DNA of 64,000 bases from Pyrocephalus nanus (Eukaryota; Chordata; Aves; Passeriformes; Tyrannidae), in the NCBI GenBank assembly GCA_038380795.1, contig CM076276.1, forward strand, positions 11,670,001 through 11,734,000. Reading direction: 5' to 3'. Positions 51,413 through 61,480 of the stretch are shown one piece after another. How positions within the stretch are numbered: position 1 is the stretch's first letter; each line of letters opens with the position of its first letter. The position numbers and the translations under genes are program-made. The notes under the pieces were generated by a model. It saw only the letters and a list, made by a program, of their open reading frames with translations. It had not been told where the DNA came from and searched no databases.

Positions 51413-51448
51413 TTTTTCTTTCTTTCTTTCTTTTTTTTTTTTTTTTTT
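51413..51448. repeat. (TTTC)n followed by T18
   Basis: About four TTTC units run into eighteen T. Confidence 0.92.
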
Positions 51449-52209
51449 AAAGAAGAAAGCAGTGATCAAGACTCCACATCTGGCAGCTCTCTCCTTTTAT
51501 CATTTAATTGAGAGGCAGGAGAATTTACTGGCATCTGCTTTGGTTACTCCAGGTATTTTAGCAGAAACGTACCCACTGACTCAGAAGAAAGGGTGGAATT
51601 TTTCCCCAGATTTCACGCAAGAGTACAGAAAACAAAGTTTACTGAAGGATGAAGAAACATCAACAGTCTTAGGTAAGACACAATAAATAGTCTCAAACTA
51701 CTAGGTTGTGTAAGTCAGCTTCTAGAAGCGTAAGGCAAAGCTAAGCAAGTTTTTTTGCTGAAAACGAAGAATCCATCTTTACCACGAGGACTTTGACTCA
51801 AATACTGCAATAACACACTGCTAGAGTATTAGTCTAAGTGGACATATGAACTTTAAAATGGAATTCAAGCAGAAATCTGATTATTTTGTTGCAACGATAC
51901 CTTCGCAAATTCGCAAGAAGATTGTACAAATACAGAAAATATCTCATTCCACCAACAGCAGCAATGTCACCCTTGAATGCCAGAAGAGTTGCTTGTGGGT
52001 GATGCTGTTTGGTGATGCTTTCATAGAGCAGCTGTACCAGCTGGAAGTGATGTCCCAAACTACAGACTATTTGGAGGGGCTGTTTTGTATTCGGGGTGTC
52101 AGCCAGGAACAGCCGGGAGCTGCTTCAAAGGCTTTCTAAATTGCTACATAAAGATGAGATTATATATAAAAGAAAACTTGCAGAGCAACTATATGTGGCC
52201 ATCATTGAT

Positions 52210-52296
52210 TAAAGAAAAAAAAGAAGAAAACAGAAATCAATAAAGAAACAACCAAGCAAGCAAGACAAGAAAAAAAAACACAACAGGACAGAAGAG
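52210..52296. repeat. Purine/A-rich low-complexity tract
   Basis: Irregular AAAG, GAAG, CAAG and A-run units. Confidence 0.85.
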
Positions 52297-52482
52297 TAAA
52301 GATATACACAAAATCATCAGGTTTTTATGGAGGTTGTTTTGTGCACGTACACTGCCTGAACTGACAGACTGCTAACCTGGGAGAGGTTTTTCTTTGATGT
52401 TATGGCTGTTCAAAGTTATTTTCAAATTGAATAAAAACAGTAAACACCAGAACCCCAAATCTGTTAAAATTTTCAAATATTC

Positions 52483-52520
52483 GATACTGTACAGTATCAC
52501 GCTGTCGTGGCATGCATGCC
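52483..52520. repeat. Two adjacent perfect palindromes (16 bp and 12 bp)
   Basis: GATACTGTACAGTATC at 52483-52498 and GGCATGCATGCC at 52509-52520 are each identical to their own reverse complement, with ten bases between them. Confidence 0.95.
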
Positions 52521-53144
52521 CAAAAGAGTAAATATTTCCTGATCTTTAGCTAATTTTATGAGATTTTTATAATCTCAAAAGGAGTAGATATTGACAAGTC
52601 TACTTGGAATTGCTCAAATCAGTCGAAAAAACAGTCAATCAATTTTAGCTGAATTCATTAATCTATTTAGAGATAATTGATTCCATAGCTCCAACTATTA
52701 GATACTGATAGCATTTATATCTTTAACAACCTGAGAATCATTTGAAAATCCATAAGCCTGTAATTACTTGTTACAAACCTCATACAGGAGTATTTTAAAC
52801 CCTAATCCAGCTGATTTCATCAGTGCTTTTCTGATCCTTCTCTACATCTAGACAAGGATAACCAATTCATTCCAAGGCTGTTCACGCTCTCATTTTCAGG
52901 ATCTTGCTGTTCCAATACTTGTGTTTCTATTAAGGCAGGACAGTCTAGTGAAATGACTGGTTTAATGGTTTTATAAAAAATGTATAGAAACATTTCTATC
53001 GATTAAAGGATCCTTATAAAAAGAATTGATGTTTGTAGTCTACCAGTAGTGTTTACAGAATAAAGCCAGTTTCACAAGTTCATCTTTCTTTTTTTTAATT
53101 GGATTTGTAATATAGTTCATACATTTGTAGTGCAATATATGCAG

Positions 53145-53162
53145 TATATATATATATATATA
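53145..53162. repeat. (TA)9 microsatellite
   Basis: Nine uninterrupted TA units in an AT-rich region. Confidence 0.93.
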
Positions 53163-54542
53163 AAAGCATTGGAATTAAAGAGAATGAAGGTACAATCCAA
53201 CATTTACATTGCACTGAACTTTCAAACCACCACTGTTAACTACAGAACAGAGAGTTCTTGCAAAAATTACGTGGGCAAGCAGGTATTTCTAAACCAGATG
53301 AGAAACTTGTATTTGGTTTTCTGCCATCATAATCAACAGAACAAGGACTGAGCAAAAAGATGCTGCCTGTCAGCTCCTCAGCATGTTTTTTTAAAGCTGA
53401 ATTTAAGTATTAAACTGAAATAAAAGACTGCATCTGAAACTAAAACATATCCTTTCCCAAGTTAACCACTCAGCACCCAGAACATTTCAGTGAAACTGTC
53501 AAGGACAAGCAATAACAACCATGACTGGGAGCACAAAGTAATGCCTAACTTTCCGATGCACTGCAGGAACAATGTCTTATAAAATACCAGTAATCCTGTA
53601 CAATTCCATATGATGTGATTTTCCTTTGGTTATCAGACAGGTTACCTCAACTGTCTGAGTCTGCTTCAGCACAGGCCTACTGCCAACTTATTTTGGGAAC
53701 CAGTGTTTATTTACTCCAAAGCTGTAACAGAAAGTACAACTGCTTTAAACTAAGGCACATAAGAGAAATAACCTCAGTTTTGCCCTGAACCGAGGACCAA
53801 ATTTAACCAAGTCCTCAGCACTTATTTTAGAAGTGGGGCACACACTCAGGTTGCAGCCTGCACGGCCCAGGTCGGCACATTCCCAAATTGTATTTGTTTT
53901 TGAAAATGCTTTTTAATTCCCTAAGAAAACTGCTGGTAACTAACAAATATAAGCTTCCTCTGAGGTCTTACGACACGCTGTTAAGTAGAAAATATTGGGT
54001 TTAGCACTTTGCAGGTTTCAGCAACACACCAGGTTTGCTCCATGAAAAATACCAAAAGGCAGAGCATCAATATTGAATATTCAAACAACTTCCAGTACTT
54101 CTTCCCATTTTACTTCAAGCTCCTATAAAAACATCATAAGCAATCATGTTAAATAACATCATATTTATTTATATAAAGCTAATTACAGTGCCTGTTTCCA
54201 CTGACATCCCAAGACAAATCTTGCATCCAGGAGAGAGCCCTGAAGACAGACAAACTAATCCATACAGATGCCTGAACAATCTTTGCTTGCCTTCAGAAGG
54301 CTCCCTGCTGAATCTTGAAAACCTAGATCAATTTGACATCAACTAATTGTGGTTATTTTCACCATCTTTCCAAGTAAGGGCCAGACAGAAATCCTAGGCA
54401 GCACAAGTTACCAAAGCTGCAGTGGAGTTCTGACCCTGGAAGGTAAAATCTGGATTGCTGAGAAGATTACAGGTGCCAGACTTACAGTTTCATTGGAAGA
54501 AATTAGTGTGGTTTTGCACAAGATTCAGTGTGCATTGATTTT

Positions 54543-54561
54543 AAAAAAAAAAAAAAAAAAA
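54543..54561. repeat. A19 mononucleotide run
   Basis: Nineteen A; produces a lysine stretch in the chance ORF at 54349-54618. Confidence 0.95.
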
Positions 54562-56349
54562 TCTGAAATACTGAGTGTCATCAATGTCAAGGCACTGCTG
54601 GTAGCTCTGCGTTTTTAAAAATCAATCTGAAAACCCAATGCCTCCAAAAAACAAGGTAAACCCACCTAATGATTACATTTAATAGCACAGTAGTAGATCT
54701 AAATGCAAGCACAAGGCAAAAGAGACTACAAATAAATATGAGAATGTAATAGCTGTAAATGTCTTGCCTTTAGGAACATCTAATTTATTTTTTTAAAGGT
54801 AGGTTCTAAGTCTCCTATCTGCTCTCCTCTGGGTCCTATAAACTGTGACTACATTAATATAAAGCTTAGTCTGCTCTGAAAGAACAGCTGAGCAGCTTAG
54901 TTTCTATTCTAATCTTCAAGCAAAGGTCGTATTTCCAGCAGGCTTCTTCCACTCTTTTATGTGTTGTGTACAGGAGACGTGCTGGGGTGGGCTGCCTTTC
55001 CCCTGAACAATTCAGATGAAGATTCAGCCCAAACTGGTTTGTAGGAGACACTGACATTTCTCATCCAGCCCTGTCTCCTCTTAAAGTATTTTCAAAGCCA
55101 TTAAATTCAGAGCTCATATGCTTGGGAGGGTCCCCTGACACACACGTGGTCTGTGCGGTTTTACACAGCCTGCAGACACAGCTCGAAAACAAGAGTGAAA
55201 ATTTCCTATTCACTTCATGTGTTTGCTGTGGATAGTAGTGATAATTAACCAGAGAGATGTAAATTAATTTCATAATGGGTAATTTCAGTGGAAACATCCA
55301 GCTGTCCTGAGACTGGTTTGTGCCTGGAATTGAGACTAGAACCTGGCATTTTCCACCCTCCGTTCTGGATATTCCCCATAATCCCTGTGCAGTGGGGAGA
55401 TGGACTGTTGTGAAAAACTTACTGCAAAAATTGTGGCAGCTGACCTGTCAACTCGGAAGCAAGCTACTCATACCTAGAGGGTTGAGGGCTGAGTGGCTTA
55501 ATCATTAACTGTTAACTTAATTATTAATTTTATTCTCTAATCCGAACTGTGCATGTATGTACATGGGCACATGAAGTCATATTTTAAAGCAGAACATTTA
55601 TGGGTAACAGCACAGCTTGGGAAAGAGGAAATTTAAGTTTTCAGTCATCTGTAAGCCTGCAATAACACCAAGTTAAACATCACCACTCCACACACAGAGC
55701 CCCACTGACAATGTTCATCCTCACACGTTTGTGTGCAAACACCACAGAAAATATTAGTTCTATTTACACACAAAGAAATGATTTTTGCTCTGCCTCCATT
55801 CAAGACACATTAAGGCTGAAAAGCAAAGGCAGGCACCACAGTGTGCTGACTGGGGAAGACGCTTCCAGAACTGCCTGTGAATCACAGTAATTAAGAGAAT
55901 TAGACGGTGACCCTTTGAGTCCAATCCGTGACATTGTTTGGATGCGGGAAAAATTAGTATGAAAGGGGAAATGTAATTAGTTTTGTATCTACAGTCCAAG
56001 AGACTTCTGCTGGCCTGGCTGGTGGTTGGGCTGTTACCATCACACTTGGATTATCTCTGGCTGTGCTCCATGCTGGGTAGTTTCTCCCTGACAATGCCCT
56101 TCCTGGACAGATAACCCAGCAGGCTCTGGATCAGAAGGTTTGAAGCACATTTCTTAAGGACACATTTCAAAGCTCTGCTCATGACTAAGGACTTTATCAG
56201 ACCTGGCAAGAACAGTGCTAATCCCTACACCAATCCAGGAAAATGATGGAGAACTCCTGGAGGAAGGAGGTGCTCCAAGTGCTGCTCTCCCATGAAAAAC
56301 CTGCTCTCTCTCAGCTGTCAGTCACATAAAGTCATATTTTAAAGTATTA

Positions 56350-56465
56350 CATTTATGGATGGTAGGCATCACTCAGCTTGCAGGGCACATAATTCTGACC
56401 TGCCATACAAGTGCCAGGGCGCTAAGATCAAGATCTCTGACCCCCAGTTAGTTCTATCCTAATGC
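56350..56465 (-). mobile_element. Possible MIR-like SINE relic, minus strand
   Basis: CATTTATGGATGG, GGGCACATAATTCTGACCTG, CATACAAGTGCCAGGGCGCT and GATCTCTGACCCCCAGTTAG, then TTCTATCCTAATGC recall reverse-complemented MIR-family sequence (CATTTTACAGATGG, GGCACAGAG, TTAAGTGACTTGCC, GCAGAGCTGGGA, CTCCTGACTCCCAGTCC, CTCTAACCAC). The tRNA-like end is the best part. Confidence 0.4.
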
Positions 56466-58785
56466 TTTATTTGCAGAACTTGGTATATTTTGCCCCTTTC
56501 TCCTTAACTTTTTCCCTCAAAATGTTTTTTTCTGTACATGAAAAATTATTAAGCAATGGAACCTGAAGGTAAAAACACCTCCAAACTTCTGTTAGGTCCA
56601 TAGGTTCCTACCATGCCATAGTTAACTCCTGAGAAAAAGTCCAGATCCAATATTCTTTTTTTCCAAACAAACACAGAACCAGATTTGAAATGAAACTTCA
56701 CAATACACACATTCAGGAACTCTCTTTTTTACATTTCTCCTGGTCAGACAGTGCAATGCAGCCCCCACTAAAATGAGACAAAAAGCCATTCTACACTGAA
56801 GCACTAAAAGCCCTTCATATTCACAAATTCCTCATCTCATTTTTCAAGGAGAATCTCTTGCAGAAACATTACAAAACCATTTTCTTCCCCTTTCATCTTC
56901 ATGAAACAGCACATTATTTCCATGCAGGGAGCTGAATGCAAGGGCATTAAAATCAAAACTGAGTCATTATGGTGACTGGGCAGCCAGGAGTCATTCTTAA
57001 CTAAACTCAGCTGCAAATCTCTTGTTCTAGACCACGACACCTTGGAAGCTCCACAGACTGAACAAAGGCTGAGGAATGTCATCCTCTACCCAAACATAAG
57101 TAATAAAGTACATAATCCCACTGTAATTTCCTTAAATGAGACTGAACTGGCAGACTTTGATACAGAGAGAACAGAAAAGCTGGACCAAACTGAATTACCT
57201 CTACAGTTTCCATACTGTCTTTGACAGCTGCTAGTAATGCTCACTCAGACAGGAAAAGGATCCTTGATACACTATTTCCGGTGATATATTTTTGACACAC
57301 AGAGTGTAATTACAAAAATAAGTTGATGCATAGGAACAATTAAGAGATTTAAGTTTCCACCATCACTCTAACACATCATTTCATTCTGAACAGTGAACTC
57401 TCAGAAACAACACTCCCAATATTGCAAAAGGCAGACAACCAGGTATCTCACATGCACTGTAAACTGACTAAAAAGTTCCATAGTGACTGTTACCACACTA
57501 AATCCAGCAGGTCATGCCCTTCTGAGAAACAAGGAATCTCCCTGAAGTACTCAATGGGTTCTGGTCATCTGGAGGCACAGGCAAAAGCTTGCCCATGTCT
57601 CCCTAAAAAATACCACAAATATATCCACTGTTTCCTATTCAAATGTCCCAAATCTCACACAACAACAGAGGTAACTTGTTTGAAGAAACATCTTTCTCAA
57701 AATGCAATCCTAGATACCCTCTTTTATTATCCCAAACCTTAATTTTTATGTTCTTTTCCATGTAACAGAAAAACACCATAAAACTACCAAAGAAATTTAA
57801 TTTCCACAGGGGAAACATTCCCCAGAAGGCAAAGTAAAATCTGCTGTATCTTTGAGATAGGTCTGGTAAGGGGACAAGATTCCAGATATCTCAGCCTTTT
57901 ACAGTGCCTGAAAGCTTGGTTATCAAATGCTCTGATAAGAGCACTGACACCACACACAAACCTCTTCTTCATGCTCAGACCAACAACACTACAGTATTTT
58001 CACTCTTGTAAGGAGCAGTGTGTTGTTATCCTCCTTGATTCTTCTCCCAGTTTATCCTAGAGAGGTTTCTCTGGCATTGAATGGATGGCAAACACATCTC
58101 AGGGATGTTGCTGTCCTTCCTCCTTCACTATGAGCCTGCAAGTCCTGGAGCTGGAGAGGGCCTGCAGTGGAGCACAGCATGGGAAAGCATCTGTCTCTGT
58201 AAGCACCACGGCTGGGACAGTCTGGGTTTCCAAATCTGTATTTAGAATTCAGTCCACTGTGCTGTGAAGATGAGATGTGAGCTCTAAGAGAAACTCTATA
58301 AATGGCATGGCATTTCCACATTATAAGGGCTCCTTCTGTACAGGAACAGGAGTTTTGCACTCTCACTGCACTTCTTTCCATCCAACAAACTATTCCCAAG
58401 TCCTCTCTCCTCTATTCACATGTGAGTTTTCACTAGACTGGGGAAAACTTCATATCCTTGAAAACACTATGATGAAGAATTATTGGAGAGCTCATTTATA
58501 TGCATATTTCCTGTGGCTTTTTCCATGAGAAGACACTTCACTTGGGAACACATCGAGTTATGCACTGCTGGAGTCGAGTCTCAGCCAACTACCTGCTCTA
58601 TGAGGCTTCAGGAGATAAGCAATGAACGTCAAAGTTACACTTTGGAAGCAAAGAACACATTCTTTAAAAACAAACAAAGAAACAAAAGAAACCCACTTAA
58701 AAGAGAAAATCATTTTAGAAAGCTAAAGTGCTAAATAACAGTGATAGCTGTTCAGCCCACCTTAGAAAGACCTATCAATTATTCT

Positions 58786-59096
58786 GATCACAGTGGAACA
58801 CAGAATGGTTTGGGTTGGAAGGGATCTTAAAAACAATCTCATTCCACCCCCCACCTGTGGGCAGGGACACCTTCCACTACCCCAGCTTGCTCCAAGGCCT
58901 GTCCAACCTGGCTTTGAACACTTCAGGGATGGGGCAGCCACAGCTTCTCTGGACATCCTGTGCCAGGGCCTCCCCACCCTCACAGGAAAGGATTTTTTTC
59001 CTGATATCTAATCTAAACATCCTGTCCTTCAGCTTAAAGCCATTCCCCCTTGTCCTACCACTGCATGTCCTTATCAAAAGGATGGAACTGGCTTTC
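58786..59096 (-). mobile_element. 5'-truncated CR1 LINE, 3' end
   Basis: Degenerate terminal octamers (GATCACAGTGGAACACAGAATGG on either side of one mismatch) lead into GTTTGGGTTGGAAGGGATC on the plus strand, marking a minus-strand CR1 tail. It shares the GGGGCAGCCACAGCTTCTCT, CCTGTGCCAGGGCCTC and GCCATTCCCCCTTGTCCTA blocks with the copy at 47.5 kb and ends near the ATGTCCTTATCAAAAGG segment, so it is truncated about 90 bp sooner. The 179-residue plus-strand ORF at 58815-59354 runs antisense through this element and is not a gene. Confidence 0.95.
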
Positions 59097-59436
59097 ACCA
59101 CAGTCACCAAGGGAGAGAGGTCTCTGCAAAGTGGTCACCTTCAACTTCCAGAAATCCAAGCAGTATATCAAAACTCAGGGAACTGGGTGTACATGGTTAC
59201 AAACAGGGATATCTTTAGCCTGAAGATAGACTTAAGACTTACAAGCAATTTACTTTCCACTTTCCATAATACTCTGAAAATATTTATTAGTGGTTGTCCA
59301 GTTCTTACAAGTAAATTCCATCTAAAATTGATAAAACAACTCTTTTGTGTTTAGCCATTGAAATAGTTTGCATTTGATGATACAGTTATAAATTAATTGC
59401 AGCAGGAACAGATCTAACAAGAAAAATTAACAAGTT

Positions 59437-59605
59437 GGGGCTCTTATCTGGGATTCAGCAGATCTAAGTTCAAAGCCACGCTGAGCCTCAGGCTTTCAGC
59501 TTAACCTCAGGCAATTCATTTAACCTCCCCTGTACCTCTGTTACTCATCTCTACAACACTGTATTTAATAACAATGTCATAATGCTTCTCATCTAGTGTT
59601 TATAT
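59437..59605 (+). mobile_element. MIR-like (tRNA-derived CORE-SINE) relic, plus strand
   Basis: The region follows the MIR layout: GGGATTCAGCAGATCTAAG and TTCAAAGCC near the tRNA-like B-box position, then the core CTCAGGCAATTCATTTAACC, CTCCCCTGTACCTCTGTTAC, TCATCTCTACAA and TTTAATAACAATG. These correspond to the MIR segments GGGCAAGTCACTTAACCTC, TGTGCCTCAGTTTCCTC, ATCTGTAAAATGGGGATAAT. Divergence is high, as expected for an amniote-age SINE. This is the clearest of the MIR candidates here. Confidence 0.68.
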
Positions 59606-61214
59606 GATAAACATGCAAAAAAATCTGGCACTAGGATCTGTGTGGGTACCTCCAGATACACAGAAGACTCAAAACCCAGACATTTCTCAACAGAACCTTC
59701 AGGCACAAATAATATTTCCTCTCCAAAAAAGAGTAAAAAAAAACCCCACATCTCCCAAAAGCCCAGGAATTGTCAGGAAAGAACTGTCAGAAAGAGAAAA
59801 CAGAAAAGTTTTCTCTCAGTATCAGTAGCCCCAGTGCAAGAGTACAATAAACGAGAGATACAGGTCTGCAGACAGCCAGCTCAGAGGGAAAAAATCACCT
59901 TAATTTCAGATAACAGAAGAGAAATGAGAGGAGACAAAACCAACTGGTTCTGCTCCAGTGTTCCGGGTGGGGAATCAGCTGTTCCCTGCCGTTACAGGAG
60001 CCGGGCTGGAGGCAGCACACGGTGCCTGTGGTTTTCCAAAGGGGAAGCTGAGGTGGCAATCAGGTGGTGCTGGTTTGTGACAACACAGCGGTGTCTTCAG
60101 GAGAAGCATTTTGTGTTTCCCACCTGTCCTGATGCATCAACTTCTCTGCACGGGGACATCTGGACACAGTCCTGGCAGAGGAGTCCAGGACACAGAGGAG
60201 GGGGGAGGATTTTGAACCATGATGACAAAGGCAAAAATAACAATCAGCAGCTTTCTGATAACCTGAGCACTTTCAGTAACCTGTGGTCAAGGTTGGCAGG
60301 TAATAACCTACAGTGTATTTTATCAGATAAAACAGATTAACCTTATGGGGCTGAGCCGTATATTAGATTTCCCAACAAATGGCTGTGATTTAGCAATCTC
60401 CTAGGGACGAGGGGGGAATGCAGAGCAAAGAACTGCACTTCTGCTTCCTTACAGCCCTTCCTCAAAACAACTTCCATCCAGAGATAAGGAGGACAGTCAG
60501 CCAAGAACTGATCAAATGAACCCACGGAAGACTTTCAGACGTGCCACTGGAAATAAACCACTTTACTGAACTGAGCTGCGTCTCTTTAAAGAGAGAAATC
60601 TGAACAAATACCAAGGCATTTCAAAGGAAGACACTCCTAGCAGACTCCATGAGCAGCAGCACAAGCAAGTTGGCTGATAAAGCAGATTCAGCTACTAAAG
60701 CAAATGGAATTCGCATTTAGTTAGTGGAAATCTACTGCATACCCGAGGGTGATGAACATTAAACAGTGTGAAATTTTATTGCATTTTTCTGCTCCCCTCC
60801 TGGGATTTTTATGACGATAACCACTTTTTGCATATAAACAGCGTGAGCTCCAAAAGCTTCATTTTAATCGAAGATGTTCCATTAAAATTTAACATGTGCA
60901 AAGGTTTGAGTGCTGAGGCTCCTTTGTGAAGAATGTCAGATTTAAACAGTTAGTGAATTAAACCCACGTTCATGTTGTGAATGGTAAGGTGACTTACCCA
61001 GCAGGTTCTGAAGTACAGTGAATTTGCTCTGGTGATAATTTGCAAGGTATTTGAATATTCCTGGTGTACAGAAAGTTAACTGTCTTGTCATGCAGAAGAT
61101 GGATTTCCTGAACACCCACCTAAATTATTAACACTGCCACATTTTGCACTGAGTACACACATATTCCATTTTAAAGACCATTGCTATTTCCCCAAAAAAC
61201 ACATCTCACAGCAG
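59606..61214. other. Intronic segment: longest chance ORF and an AT-rich candidate conserved block
   Basis: The longest ORF of the window lies here (59642-60340, +, 232 codons) but its lysine/serine/arginine-rich translation shows no domain. Positions 60700-60970 are AT-rich, repeat-free and dense in TTTTATTGC, TTAATCGA and TTAAAATTTAA words, which suggests a possible regulatory element. Confidence 0.7.
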
Positions 61215-61480
61215 TCACGCTGGGTCAGACCAAATCTGTCTAGCCCAGCACTCTCTCTTCAATGGCAGCCAAGGCAGATGCCTTTGGAAAAATATAAAAG
61301 CAGGACAAATGCACAGCAAAACTTTTGCAGAATATTCTCTATGTCTCCAGCAACTTCTAGCTCAGATATGGTACCTCTGTAATAATAAACCCAGAGGTAT
61401 TTTTCTTCCTTTAATTTTTTCACTCCCTTTTTGAACTTCTACAGCATCCTAAAGCATGGTACCCCAAAGCTTAATCCTTA
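61215..61480 (-). mobile_element. Ancient CR1-family LINE fragment with the GGGTCAGACCAAA terminus
   Basis: The segment opens with GCTGGGTCAGACCAAATCTG, then CTAGCCCAGCACTCTCTCTTC, GGCAGCCAAGGCAGATGCC. This matches the reverse-complemented 3' terminus of old reptile/bird CR1 subfamilies that begin GGGTCAGACCAAAGG. Further on, TTTTCACTCCCTTTTTGAAC and CAAAGCTTAATCCTTAAAA occur where that family has its next conserved blocks. It is much more degraded than the tails at 47.5 and 58.8 kb. Confidence 0.7.

Larger units (their letters stand above)
47892..58785. other. Intronic segment without recognised genes
   Basis: Holds the TG/TA/CA palindromic microsatellite (50.4 kb), an AAAATAAAG repeat, TTTC/T tracts, a purine-rich tract (52.2 kb), twin palindromes (52.48-52.52 kb), (TA)n at 53145, A19 at 54543, a 36-bp imperfect direct repeat (55.57 and 56.32 kb) and a possible MIR relic. 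The ORF at 47888-48403 (+, 171 codons) begins inside the CR1 tail and has no domain. Confidence 0.75.

Noticed and set aside
58815..59354. 179-codon plus-strand ORF
   Set aside because: Its first half is the antisense of a CR1 3' tail, which recurrently gives such ORFs.
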